Positions 33,956 through 42,270 of a DNA stretch of 64,000 nt are shown here, piece after piece. The notes below the pieces were generated by a model that worked only from the letters and a program-made list of their open reading frames with translations, searched no databases and was not told the DNA's origin. Within the stretch, counting starts at the first letter, position 1. Every line of letters begins with the position of its first letter. The stretch is from DATEOR01 sp963841425. GTDB lineage: Bacteria; Actinomycetota; Thermoleophilia; Gaiellales; Gaiellaceae. A program made the position numbers and the translations under genes. The stretch is taken from assembly GCA_963841425.1 (NCBI GenBank), contig CAWJCL010000005.1, positions 186,001 to 250,000 on the forward strand, read 5' to 3'.

Positions 33956-34116
33956 CGACCCAGCCTAGCCATGGCGCCCCGCCCGAGGCTGTCGACCTAC
34001 TCCTTGGCGAGGGACAGAGCGAGGACGTTGCCGGAGAGCGCGAAGGCGACGGTCTCGTGAGGGAAAATGTCGTCTGCGATCAGGTGACGCGCCCTCCGCG
34101 CGAATCAGCAGCGCTC

Positions 34117-34141
34117 GATGAGCTCGATCCGATAGCCCGTC
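34117..34141 (-). repeat. 58-bp-family repeat, locus C
   Basis: Core with a one-base insertion (GATGAGCTCGATCC, then GATAGCCCGTC). On the minus strand it reads DGYRIELIERC-stop after allowing for the extra base. It lies between the MFS start and the TrkA remnant. Confidence 0.65.
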
Positions 34142-34196
34142 GGGATAGTGATGGAATGCAAACGCAAACTGTCAAGCCTGGAAGCAGCACGAGCCG

Positions 34197-34498
34197 ACGG
34201 TCAACCCGCGCACCGTCACGGCCGAGGAGATGGTCAGGTTTGGCCACGACCCCCGCATCGCCAACTCGCGATGCTCGAGCGCGACCGCTTCGAAGTGCTC
34301 GACATCACCGTCCGGGCAGAAAGCCGGCTGTGCGGGACGCCGTTCCGCGAGCTCCCGATCACCGGGTCCCTCATCGGCGCCATCATCCGCAACGGCACCG
34401 CGATCTTCCCGCACGGCAACGACATGCTCGAGCCGGGTGACCGTGCGATCATCTTCACCGAGTCGACCCGGGTCAGCGAAGTCGAGGACGCCCTCTAG
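34197..34498 (+). pseudogene. trkA: TrkA (potassium uptake regulator) C-terminal remnant, frameshifted
   Basis: Frame 1 reads TVNPRTVTAEEMVRFGHDPR from 34197. Near 34250-34262 the homology moves by one base into the frame AMLERDRFEVLDITVRAES, then FPHGNDMLEPGDRAIIFTES, which is a TrkA_C/RCK_C domain. The N-terminal NAD-binding domain is missing. The remnant lies near a K+ channel gene, so it may be the rest of an older potassium module. An intact 76-residue TrkA_C protein from ATG 34271 remains possible. Confidence 0.6.
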
Positions 34499-34546
34499 CT
34501 GTGGTCGAAGACGGAGCCTCGCGTGCGCGCGTATTTATCGGCGCTC

Positions 34547-34570
34547 GATGGGCTCCACCCTGAAGCCGTC
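34547..34570 (-). repeat. 58-bp-family repeat, locus D (diverged)
   Basis: Core variant GATGGGCTCCAC then CCTGAAGCCGTC. On the minus strand it encodes DGFRVEPIERR-stop. It is followed by AAGGCGAGATT, also seen after locus E, so D and E share a subtype linker. Confidence 0.6.
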
Positions 34571-34717
34571 TGACAAGGCGAGATTTTGCGTGGCGTGGAG
34601 AGAGTAGGTCCCTCCCGAGGAGCAGATTCGCGTGAATGGCGAGCACTTGCAGGCGGGTCGAATCGACAGACTTCACTGGAGGCGTTCGAGATCGTCGACC
34701 GTCGAGCAGTGAGCCGT

Positions 34718-35164
34718 TCAACCGGCCCTTGACGAGCGGCCCTCTCCTCCCACCAGTTCGTGGTCGACTCCCTCGAGACGGCTGAGCCGAACGTCGATGG
34801 TCCCTAGCAGCGCGATGATCTCGTCCTCCTTCGACTCGAGCGCGCGCTCCTCGACCTCCACTTCTTGGAGCACGAGAACCGAGGCGACGACTGCCGTGAC
34901 AACCGCAAAAAGTGCAGCACCCGAGAACATGAGCGCGAAGCCGACTCCTCGGCCGGCAGCAGAATGGGGGGCAAAATCGCCGTAGCCCACAGTCGTGACG
35001 GTCGCCCCCGCCCACCAGATACCGCTGAACGGCGAGTCGAATTCCTCTGGTTCAACGAGCCACACCACAAGCCCTGCGGTTGAGACGAGAATCGCCGTGA
35101 CCACGGCCGCACCCCACAGCGCTTTCTGCGCGATAAGCCGGTGAAGGAAGAGAACGAATGCCAT
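34718..35164 (-). CDS. Two-helix potassium channel (Ion_trans_2)
   Basis: 148 residues: membrane helix one (about 14-37), a pore loop with the K+ selectivity filter TTVGYGDFAP (about 58-67), membrane helix two (about 73-97), then a coiled C-terminus (LQEVEVEERALESKEDE). This is a minimal KcsA-like channel subunit that should form tetramers in the membrane. It starts at ATG 35164. A decayed duplicate lies at 62154-62645, and the two share upstream sequence too. Confidence 0.85.
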   Translation of the reverse strand: MAFVLFLHRLIAQKALWGAAVVTAILVSTAGLVVWLVEPEEFDSPFSGIWWAGATVTTVGYGDFAPHSAAGRGVGFALMFSGAALFAVVTAVVASVLVLQEVEVEERALESKEDEIIALLGTIDVRLSRLEGVDHELVGGEGRSSRAG

Positions 35165-35320
35165 TCGTGTCGGCCTCCACTGCCGATTCCATCGACTGAC
35201 GCGCGCGTTGCAATCCGAGAGCGCCCCGATTCACTATGCGGATTAGTACGTTTCGCGGTGCCCGGAGGCAAACGTAGCCGGCTCGAACGTGACCGGCGGC
35301 GGGACAGCTCAGCCGAATTC

Positions 35321-35344
35321 GGTGAGCACGACCCTGTAGCCGTC
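35321..35344 (-). repeat. 58-bp-family repeat, locus E
   Basis: Core GGTGAGCACGAC then CCTGTAGCCGTC, followed by TGGGAAGGCGAGATT. On the minus strand it encodes NLAFPDGYRVVLTEFG-stop. Confidence 0.7.
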
Positions 35345-35506
35345 TGGGAAGGCGAGATTGTAGAGATTTACGCTCCACTATCCGTCTTCCGCGTAGCCAG
35401 GTCTCGGGCACCCGATACCACGCCGCATGCCGTCCCTAATCGTCTTCGAGCACGCCAGCTCGAGGCTTGCAGACGGCCACGCGCACTCCCTGAGGTCTTC
35501 AGCGCC

Positions 35507-36204
35507 TTAGGTCGCAAGCGATGCCAGCGGCACGAAAGGCCTCAGGGCGTGTGCGGCCTGCGCGGTGTCGACCAGGGTCGTGACGGGCGTATCTGCGCCG
35601 AGGAACAGAATCCTCCAGCCGTAAGAGCGGAGAAGGAGCCCGAAGGCGAGCAGGCTCAGGTCGTGCGCCTCGCCGGGCGGGCAGGCCAGAAGCGCCAGCG
35701 GCCCGGCGCCACGACCCCAGAGGCGCGAGAGCGCCAGCAGCCTGCCGCGGATGAGATTGCTGCCGAAATGCTCCTGGCTGATGCCGAGGGAGCTTTGCTC
35801 CCAGCCCTGGCCGAGCTCGGTGAGCGTCGGGAGGACGATGTCCCGCAGGAGCACCTCCAGTCACGCCTCGATGTCTCATCGAGCACGGTGTGCGCGCCGG
35901 TCTCGTCGTATGCCCGGATCGCGGCGAGGAGGCGCGCGGCGGCGTCTTCGGCGAGGTTCTCTGCGGGGCGCGGGTCGGCCAGCGCTCTGCCGGCCGCTTC
36001 TGCGGCCGAAAGCCCTTCGTGGAGGCCCCGGCGCATGCGGGCCACCTTGGCCATGTCCTCGGCTTTGTAAAGACGGAAGCCGCCCGGTGAACGCACCGGT
36101 TGCAACAGGCCGTAGCGCCGCTCCCAGGCTCGCAGCAGCGCGGGACTGACTCCGACACGACGAGCGAACTCGCCGATACGAAGCGGGCCGGGGTCGGGTG
36201 CCAC
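35507..36204 (-). pseudogene. CarH/LitR-type MerR regulator with B12-binding photoreceptor domain, frameshifted and truncated
   Basis: From ATG 36204: a MerR winged helix (IGEFARRVGVSPALLRAWERR) and then a helical bundle. At about 35860 the frame shifts; restoring one C (GACCTG for GACTG) joins it to LEVLLRDIVLPTL. The second part carries the adenosylcobalamin photoreceptor signature W-x9-EH (GWEQSSLGISQEH) and E-x-H in GEAHDLS, the cobalt-ligand site of CarH. It then stops after VPLASLAT, perhaps 50-60 residues short of a full Rossmann domain. In CarH/LitR, dark AdoCbl tetramers repress and light releases them. It is divergent from the heliorhodopsin operon. Inactivation is inferred; an assembly indel is possible. 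Confidence 0.75.
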
Positions 36205-36233
36205 TTCTCACTCTACACACTTGAGACAGATAT

Positions 36234-36262
36234 TTGACAAACCCTTGGGCGAGACGTAACCT
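36234..36262 (+). promoter_or_regulatory. Sigma-70-like promoter of the heliorhodopsin operon
   Basis: TTGACA (36234-36239) and TAACCT (36257-36262), 17 bases apart, form the best promoter in this stretch. It points to the small-membrane-protein gene at 36302 and overlaps the dyad at 36261-36281, a position where a bound regulator would block transcription. Confidence 0.55.
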
Positions 36263-36281
36263 TGTCAAGATTCTGTACAAG
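36261..36281. promoter_or_regulatory. Candidate MerR/CarH operator, site 1
   Basis: CTTGT-N11-ACAAG, 21 bases, with TGTACA inside (36274-36279). It starts at the end of the -10 element and lies 57 bases from the CarH-like start codon. An identically spaced dyad occurs at 40269-40289. MerR-family sites are commonly dyads of this length. Confidence 0.55.
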
Positions 36282-36301
36282 GTATGTGCAAGGAGGCGAA
36301 C

Positions 36302-36502
36302 ATGGAACGAGCTCAAACCCTCGTGTCGGCGCATCCAGAAGCCGGCGCGCGCGCCCTGATCCTGCTGGGCGCACTCATCTCATTCATCCTTTCGGTAACG
36401 CTCTGGTTCGGAGGGAGCGAGCAGGAAGGCATCTTCGTGGGTCTCTGGGTGCCCTCGATCCTCTCGCTCGGCGCCTTCGTCCAGCGGCGAGTCACACGGT
36501 GA
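36302..36502 (+). CDS. Small two-helix membrane protein
   Basis: 66 residues from ATG 36302 with AAGGAGG just upstream. Two hydrophobic segments (ALILLGALISFILSVTLWF and GLWVPSILSLGAFV) suggest a small inner-membrane hairpin. The family is not recognised. It is the first gene of the operon leading to fasciclin and heliorhodopsin and overlaps the next gene by 4 bases (GTGA). Confidence 0.65.
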   Translation: MERAQTLVSAHPEAGARALILLGALISFILSVTLWFGGSEQEGIFVGLWVPSILSLGAFVQRRVTR

Positions 36503-36696
36503 GCGCGGCCGGGCTCTTCGCGATGGGCGTGCTGGTCACGTTCCTCGTCGGGGGCGGACTCTCACTTCTGATCTATGGGGCGATCCTCGACGGTCGGGAC
36601 GAGGCAGCCCGAAAGGCCCGCGAAGCCGAGCGCGAAATCACTGCGCTCGAGCGGAGGTATCAAGGCGGAACCTACGACCGCAGGCCGGCCGCATGA
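36499..36696 (+). CDS. Small single-pass membrane protein with charged tail
   Basis: 65 residues from GTG 36499. The N-terminal helix (LFAMGVLVTFLVGGGLSLLI) is followed by a basic/acidic helix (RDEAARKAREAEREITALER) likely to form a coiled coil in the cytoplasm. It is coupled by GTGA to the previous gene and its stop overlaps an ATG of the fasciclin gene. Its role is unknown. Confidence 0.6.
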   Translation: MSAAGLFAMGVLVTFLVGGGLSLLIYGAILDGRDEAARKAREAEREITALERRYQGGTYDRRPAA

Positions 36697-36725
36697 CGTC
36701 CAACCAGAGCACGAAAGGAGCAGCA

Positions 36726-37325
36726 ATGCAGACGAGCAACATCGAGACCCGGGGTCGCCGAGCCAGAGGCGGCAAAATGCTGAAGCGCGGTCGAGTCGCG
36801 TCGACGCTTCTGCTCGCGACCGCGCTTACAGGAGCTGCCCTCGGCCTGTCGGCATGCGGGGGAAGCGACGGCGAGAGCCAGAACGCACAGGCGACGACCG
36901 CACAGGCTTCAACGATGCAAGAGGGCAACATCGTCGAGACCGCCGCCGCGGCCGGCGAGTTCAAGACGCTCGCCTCGCTGCTCGGGAAGGCCGGCCTCGC
37001 CGGCACGTTGCAGGGCAATGGGCCCTTCACCGTGTTCGCACCCACCGATGCGGCCTTCGCCAAGGTTCCCGAGGCGACGCTCGCGGCGCTCGCCAAGGAC
37101 AAGACTGCCTTGCGATCGGTTCTGCTCTACCACGTCGTCCAAGGCAAGGTGACCGCGGCTGACGCCGAAGACTTGAAGTCTGCGAAGACGCTGAACGGGC
37201 AATCGGTGCCGATCCGCGTCAGCAACGGCGACGTGCACGTCGGCGACGCGCGGGTGACCTCCGCCGACATCCCCGCCTCCAACGGGGTCATCCACGTCAT
37301 CGACACGGTGTTGATCCCGAGCTAG
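36726..37325 (+). CDS. Fasciclin (FAS1) domain lipoprotein
   Basis: 199 residues. I prefer ATG 36726 because AAAGGAG lies 5 bases upstream; ATG 36693 also overlaps the previous stop. A lipobox (LGLSACGGS) anchors one FAS1 domain with the conserved TVFAPTDAAFAKVP, LLYHVVQGKV and GVIHVIDTVLIP motifs. FAS1 proteins mediate adhesion or bind small ligands outside the membrane. It is followed by a strong hairpin and then heliorhodopsin. Confidence 0.85.
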   Translation: MQTSNIETRGRRARGGKMLKRGRVASTLLLATALTGAALGLSACGGSDGESQNAQATTAQASTMQEGNIVETAAAAGEFKTLASLLGKAGLAGTLQGNGPFTVFAPTDAAFAKVPEATLAALAKDKTALRSVLLYHVVQGKVTAADAEDLKSAKTLNGQSVPIRVSNGDVHVGDARVTSADIPASNGVIHVIDTVLIPS

Positions 37326-37340
37326 TCATCGTCTGCTCTC

Positions 37341-37376
37341 GGTGTCCGGGCGCCTGCGGCTGGCGCCCGGCACCGA
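37341..37376 (+). terminator. Strong hairpin between fasciclin and heliorhodopsin genes
   Basis: A 15-base left arm (37341-37355) pairs with a 14-base right arm (37363-37376) with one bulged T and a 7-base loop; the inner stem is CCGGGCGCC/GGCGCCCGG. It ends 27 bases before the heliorhodopsin TTG. It could terminate the upstream transcript or act as an attenuator. Confidence 0.65.
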
Positions 37377-37403
37377 CGAGCAGCGACGAGAGAGGGAATC
37401 GCA

Positions 37404-38189
37404 TTGACGACGCTCACTCATCCATCAACCGCGGCCGGAAGCGCGAGGATGTGCGGGCTGCAACGCTTCAACGCCTCGCTTGGTGTGCTCCACCTCGTGC
37501 AGGGGACGGCGATCCTCGCCATCGCCAGCTCGTTCTCCCTCCCGGTGACGAGCTCGTTCCTGAGGCTCGACCCGGCCTCCGCCCAGCTCGTCCCCGTACG
37601 CGAGGAGCTCGTCCGATTGCCGATCGGCCCCCTCGTCGCCGGCTTCCTCTTTCTGTCGGCGCTCGCCCACCTTGCCCTTGCCTCCCCTTGGCTGCGCGGC
37701 TGGTACGAGCGCAACGTCCTCCGCGGCATCAACCCTGCTCGCTGGGTCGAGTACTCGGCCTCCTCGTCGCTGATGATGGTGGTGATCGCGATGCTCGTGG
37801 GCATCTACGACATCGCGAGCCTCATCCTCATCTTTGCCCTGAACGCCGCGATGATCCTCTTCGGCTGGCTCATGGAACTCCACAACCAGACGACGAGAAA
37901 GACGAACTGGACGTCGTACTGGTTCGGCTGCTTCGCCGGCGTCGTTCCCTGGGTCGTGGTCGCCGTCTACCTCGCCGGCGGCGGCAATCCGCCGGCCTTC
38001 GTCTACGGCATCTTCGCGTCGCTCTTCGTCTTCTTCAACGTCTTCGCCGTCAACATGGCGCTCCAGTACAAGCGGTTCGGCCGCTGGCGCGACTACCTCT
38101 ACGGGGAGCGCGTGTACATGCTGCTCAGCCTCTTCGCCAAGTCGGCGCTCGCCTGGCAGGTCTTCGCCGGAACGCTGCAGCCGGCATAA
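37404..38189 (+). CDS. Heliorhodopsin
   Basis: 261 residues from TTG 37404, with GAGGGA six bases upstream. Seven hydrophobic segments are present. The retinal Schiff-base lysine is K246 in LSLFAKSALAWQVF, and the counterion is E116 in RWVEYSASSSLM. His30 and His89 match the conserved internal histidines of this family. The long outer loop after the first helix and the ILFGWLMELHNQ and FWFGC-type helices closely follow heliorhodopsin 48C12. The family has an inverted orientation (N-terminus inside), no known ion pumping and a long photocycle, so it is thought to be a light sensor or enzyme partner. It lies between a fasciclin gene and lipid-related genes. Confidence 0.95.
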   Translation: MTTLTHPSTAAGSARMCGLQRFNASLGVLHLVQGTAILAIASSFSLPVTSSFLRLDPASAQLVPVREELVRLPIGPLVAGFLFLSALAHLALASPWLRGWYERNVLRGINPARWVEYSASSSLMMVVIAMLVGIYDIASLILIFALNAAMILFGWLMELHNQTTRKTNWTSYWFGCFAGVVPWVVVAVYLAGGGNPPAFVYGIFASLFVFFNVFAVNMALQYKRFGRWRDYLYGERVYMLLSLFAKSALAWQVFAGTLQPA

Positions 38190-38211
38190 GGCCCCCGGGT
38201 ACGATCAAGAG

Positions 38212-38646
38212 ATGAACTACCGCAAGGAGATCGAGGTGGCGCGCGACGCCGACGAGGTGTTCGCTTACCTCGCCGATTTCTCCCGCGCGGCCGAGTGGGA
38301 CCCCGGCATCGTCGAGGCCCGGCGCCTCACCGAAGGGCCGACGACGATCGGGAGCCGGTTCGAGGTCATTGCGCTCTTTCGGGGCAACCGGCAGCGCTTC
38401 GAGTACGTCGTCACGGACTACGAGGACGGACGACGGATAGGGCTCGCGGGCGAGGGCGGGAAGGCTCGGTCCGACGACACGATCACGGTCGAGGCACACG
38501 ACGGCCGCACGCGCGTCACGTACGACGCCGACCTGCACCTGAAGGGCGCCTATCGCCTGGTCGAACCGTTCATCGGCCGGACGCTCGCGCGGATGGGCGA
38601 CGAAGCCCTCGCCGGACTCGAGGCGAAGCTCTCGAGCAACGCCTAA
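38212..38646 (+). CDS. SRPBCC-fold (polyketide cyclase/START-like) protein
   Basis: 144 residues from ATG 38212, 22 bases after the heliorhodopsin stop. The START/Bet v 1 pattern is clear: an initial strand RKEIEVARDADEVFAYLAD, FSRAAEWDPGIVEARR, and a C-terminal helix (FIGRTLARMGDEALAGLEAK). Such proteins have a deep cavity for hydrophobic ligands such as lipids, sterols or carotenoids. Its position right after heliorhodopsin suggests ligand delivery or lipid sensing; that is inference. Confidence 0.8.
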   Translation: MNYRKEIEVARDADEVFAYLADFSRAAEWDPGIVEARRLTEGPTTIGSRFEVIALFRGNRQRFEYVVTDYEDGRRIGLAGEGGKARSDDTITVEAHDGRTRVTYDADLHLKGAYRLVEPFIGRTLARMGDEALAGLEAKLSSNA

Positions 38647-38650
38647 GCCG

Positions 38651-39304
38651 ATGGACGACGTCGTGAGGGTCGCCACCGGCGCCGAGCTGCGCCTGACCGG
38701 CCCGCGGGGAGCGCCGGCAGTCGTCTGCGTCAACGGCGGACAGGGCGGCGAGGTCGAGGGAACGTGGAGCGCGACCCTGGAATGGCTCGTTCATCGGCTT
38801 GCGCCTGGCTTCCCTGGACTCGCGTTCGGGGAGGTCCGTTACCGCGTCAAGTCATGGCGGCGGCTCGACTGGTGCGTCGCCGATGCCCGCGCGGCGATCG
38901 AGGCGATGCGGCCGCCGCGCACCCTCCTGCTGGGGTTCTCGATGGGCGGTGCAGTCGCCGTCGGCGCAGCGAACGACCCGACCGTGTGGGGGATCCTCGG
39001 GCTGGCGCCCTGGCTTCCCGAACGGCTCGAGCTCGGCATCCTCCGTGGCCGCCGGCTGGCGGTGCTGCACGGCTCGCTCGACCGCTATCTGCCCGGAATT
39101 CCCGGCGTCAGCCCGAAGAGCTCCCGGCGGGGCTTCGAGCGGGCCCGCTCGCTCGGGGTCGACGGAGACTACCGGCTGGTGAACGGAGCTCTGCACGGAG
39201 TCGCGCTTCGCGCTCCGTGGGGCGAGCCAGTGCCGCTCCCGCGCGCCTCGGCATGGGCGCGCCTGGTCGCCGACGAGCTGGAGCGCTTCCAGCGCGCCGC
39301 CTGA
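38651..39304 (+). CDS. Alpha/beta hydrolase (dienelactone hydrolase-like)
   Basis: 217 residues from ATG 38651, 4 bases after the previous stop. Nucleophile Ser in LGFSMGGAVAVG, an acid region near HGSLDRYLPG, and His in NGALHGVALR form a likely triad. There is no signal peptide. It ends head-on with the desaturase gene, with no gap. It is probably cotranscribed with heliorhodopsin and the SRPBCC gene. Its substrate is unknown; a lipid ester would fit the context. Confidence 0.7.
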   Translation: MDDVVRVATGAELRLTGPRGAPAVVCVNGGQGGEVEGTWSATLEWLVHRLAPGFPGLAFGEVRYRVKSWRRLDWCVADARAAIEAMRPPRTLLLGFSMGGAVAVGAANDPTVWGILGLAPWLPERLELGILRGRRLAVLHGSLDRYLPGIPGVSPKSSRRGFERARSLGVDGDYRLVNGALHGVALRAPWGEPVPLPRASAWARLVADELERFQRAA

Positions 39305-40252
<948 letters not shown>

Positions 40253-40268
40253 GTCATGCTAGACAATT

Positions 40269-40289
40269 CTTGTACAGTACATGGACAAG
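40269..40289. promoter_or_regulatory. Candidate MerR/CarH operator, site 2
   Basis: CTTGT-N11-ACAAG with TGTACA inside (40271-40276), the same architecture as at 36261-36281. It sits in the 69-base gap between the divergent desaturase and FAD oxidoreductase genes, so one site could control both. Confidence 0.55.
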
Positions 40290-40321
40290 CCGGCGCCGTG
40301 CGCCGGTCGAGGGGGCCAAGG

Positions 40322-41554
40322 ATGCCTGATTCGAAAAGCTCACAGACACGGATCGCGATCGTCGGCGCAGGGATCGCCGGGCTCGGGGCGGCGCACCTGC
40401 TCTCGCGGGCCAACCAGGTGGAGGTGTTCGAGCGCGACGGGCGGGCAGGTGGGCACTCGAACACGGTCGTCCGTGACGGTCTGGCGCTCGACACGGGCTT
40501 CCTCGTGCACAACGTCCCCAACTATCCGCTGCTCAACAGGCTCTTCGCCGAGCTTGGCGTGCGCACGCATGAATCGGACATGTCGTTCGCCGTCGCCTGC
40601 GCCGGCTGCGGCCTCGAATGGGCCGGCCGGCGCCCGTTCGCCCAGCGTCGCAACGCCGTGAGGCCAAGCTTCCTCGCGCTGCTGCGCGAAGTGGTGCGGT
40701 GGCTGCGGAGCGCCGAGGCGAGCCTCGACGGGCTCGACGAGCGCGTGACGCTCCACGAGTATCTCGACGCGAACGGCTACTCACCCCGATTCCGGCACCA
40801 TTTCCTCGTGCCGCTGACGGCGGCGCTCTGGTCTGCCGCGCCCGGCCGCGCGCTCGAACATCCGGCCGCCGGGGCGATCCGCTTCTTCGCCAACCACGGC
40901 ATGCTCGGATTCGGCCGCTTCCGGTGGCGCACCGTCACCGGCGGCAGCCGCTCCTACGTCGGCGCCATCGTGCGGCGGCTCGGGCCGCGGCTGCACCTCG
41001 GGCTCGGCGTCCGCGAGTTGCGTCGGGGTCTCGGCGGAGTCGAGCTGCGCACCGATGACGGCGAGCTTCGACGCTTCGACCACGCCGTCGTCGCCACTCA
41101 TGCCGATCAGGCGCTCGCCCTGCTCGGCGACCCGTCCTCGGCCGAGCGCGCCGCGCTCGGCGCGTTCGAGTACACGGACAACGACGTCGTCCTCCACACC
41201 GGGACGTCCCTCCTTCCCAGGACACCGTCGGCGCGCTCTTCCTGGAACTACCTCCTCGACGGAGAAGGACGTCCGACGATCACGTACTGGCTGAACCGGC
41301 TGCAGGGATTCGAGGCCGAGCGGGACTACTGCGTGACGCTGAACGCCCCGGTGCCCGAGGAGCACGTTCTCGCCCGTTTCCGCTACTCGCATCCACTCAT
41401 GACGCGGGCGACGCCCCCCGCGCAGGATGCTCTGCGGAACCTCACCGGGGAGCGCCGAACCCACTACGCCGGCGCGCACCTCGGCGACGGCTTCCACGAG
41501 GCGGGGCTCGCCTCGGCGGTGGATGCCGCACGCGCTCTCGGAGTGGACTGGTGA
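40322..41554 (+). CDS. FAD-dependent amine-oxidase-like oxidoreductase
   Basis: 410 residues from ATG 40322. The N-terminal FAD motif GAGIAGLGAAHLL, then ERDGRAGGHSNT and DTGFLVHN place it with the NAD(P)-binding/amine-oxidase group often encoded beside DUF1365 and cyclopropane synthase genes. These clusters are linked in proteobacteria to light or singlet-oxygen responses and to modified fatty acids. The exact reaction is unsettled; dehydrogenation of an acyl chain is one proposal. It overlaps the DUF1365 gene by 4 bases. Confidence 0.85.
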   Translation: MPDSKSSQTRIAIVGAGIAGLGAAHLLSRANQVEVFERDGRAGGHSNTVVRDGLALDTGFLVHNVPNYPLLNRLFAELGVRTHESDMSFAVACAGCGLEWAGRRPFAQRRNAVRPSFLALLREVVRWLRSAEASLDGLDERVTLHEYLDANGYSPRFRHHFLVPLTAALWSAAPGRALEHPAAGAIRFFANHGMLGFGRFRWRTVTGGSRSYVGAIVRRLGPRLHLGLGVRELRRGLGGVELRTDDGELRRFDHAVVATHADQALALLGDPSSAERAALGAFEYTDNDVVLHTGTSLLPRTPSARSSWNYLLDGEGRPTITYWLNRLQGFEAERDYCVTLNAPVPEEHVLARFRYSHPLMTRATPPAQDALRNLTGERRTHYAGAHLGDGFHEAGLASAVDAARALGVDW

Positions 41555-42270
41555 GGTCGGCTCTCTACCGCGGCACCCTGATGCACGCGCGGCGCGAGCC
41601 GGTTCGAAATGTCTTCCGCTATCCGGTCGCCTACTTTCTGCTCGACCTCGACGAGCTCGACGCGTTCAGCCGCTTCTGGGCCGTGCGTCTCCGCCTCGTC
41701 CGCTTCCGCAACCGCGATCACTTCGACGGAGGCGCCGTCAAGCAGGCCGTGCTCGAGCTCGCCGACGATCCCGAGGTCGACCGCGTCCTCTGCCTGACCC
41801 AGCTGCGCGTCCTCGGCTATGTCTTCAACCCTGTCTCGTTTTACTGGTGCTATCGGCGCGATGGCTCGCTCTCGTGTCTCGTCGCCGAGCTGAACAACAC
41901 TTTCGGTGAGCGGCTTCCCGAGGTCCTCCGTGGTCCCGCGCTGCGGTACGAGCAGGCGAAGCGGCTGCACGTCTCGCCGTTCTTCGGCCTGGACCAGGAC
42001 TACGAGTGGGCCTTCTCCCACCCCGAGCAGGAGGTCTGGGTACGGGTGCACGTGCAGGAGGACGGGCGCCGGCCGCTGACTGCGGTGCTGCACGGGAGAC
42101 GCCAGGAGCTCTCGAACGCCACGCTCGCCCGCTTCCTCGTTCGCTACCCCTTGATGCCCATGCAGGTGATCGCCCTCATCCACTGGCAGGCGCTCCGGCT
42201 CTTCGTGAAGCGCGTCCCCTTCCATCGCAAGCCGCCTTTCGTCGCGGGCGAGGGATCGACCCGGCCGTGA
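41551..42270 (+). CDS. DUF1365 family protein
   Basis: 239 residues from GTG 41551. It has the family's N-terminal YRGTLMHARREPVRNVFRYP, and later LGYVFNPVSFYWCY and FFGLDQDYEWAF. Function is unknown, but DUF1365 genes sit almost always next to this type of FAD protein and a cyclopropane-fatty-acyl synthase, so a role in acyl-chain modification is likely. Overlaps of 4 bases with both neighbours imply coupled translation. Confidence 0.9.
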   Translation: MRSALYRGTLMHARREPVRNVFRYPVAYFLLDLDELDAFSRFWAVRLRLVRFRNRDHFDGGAVKQAVLELADDPEVDRVLCLTQLRVLGYVFNPVSFYWCYRRDGSLSCLVAELNNTFGERLPEVLRGPALRYEQAKRLHVSPFFGLDQDYEWAFSHPEQEVWVRVHVQEDGRRPLTAVLHGRRQELSNATLARFLVRYPLMPMQVIALIHWQALRLFVKRVPFHRKPPFVAGEGSTRP

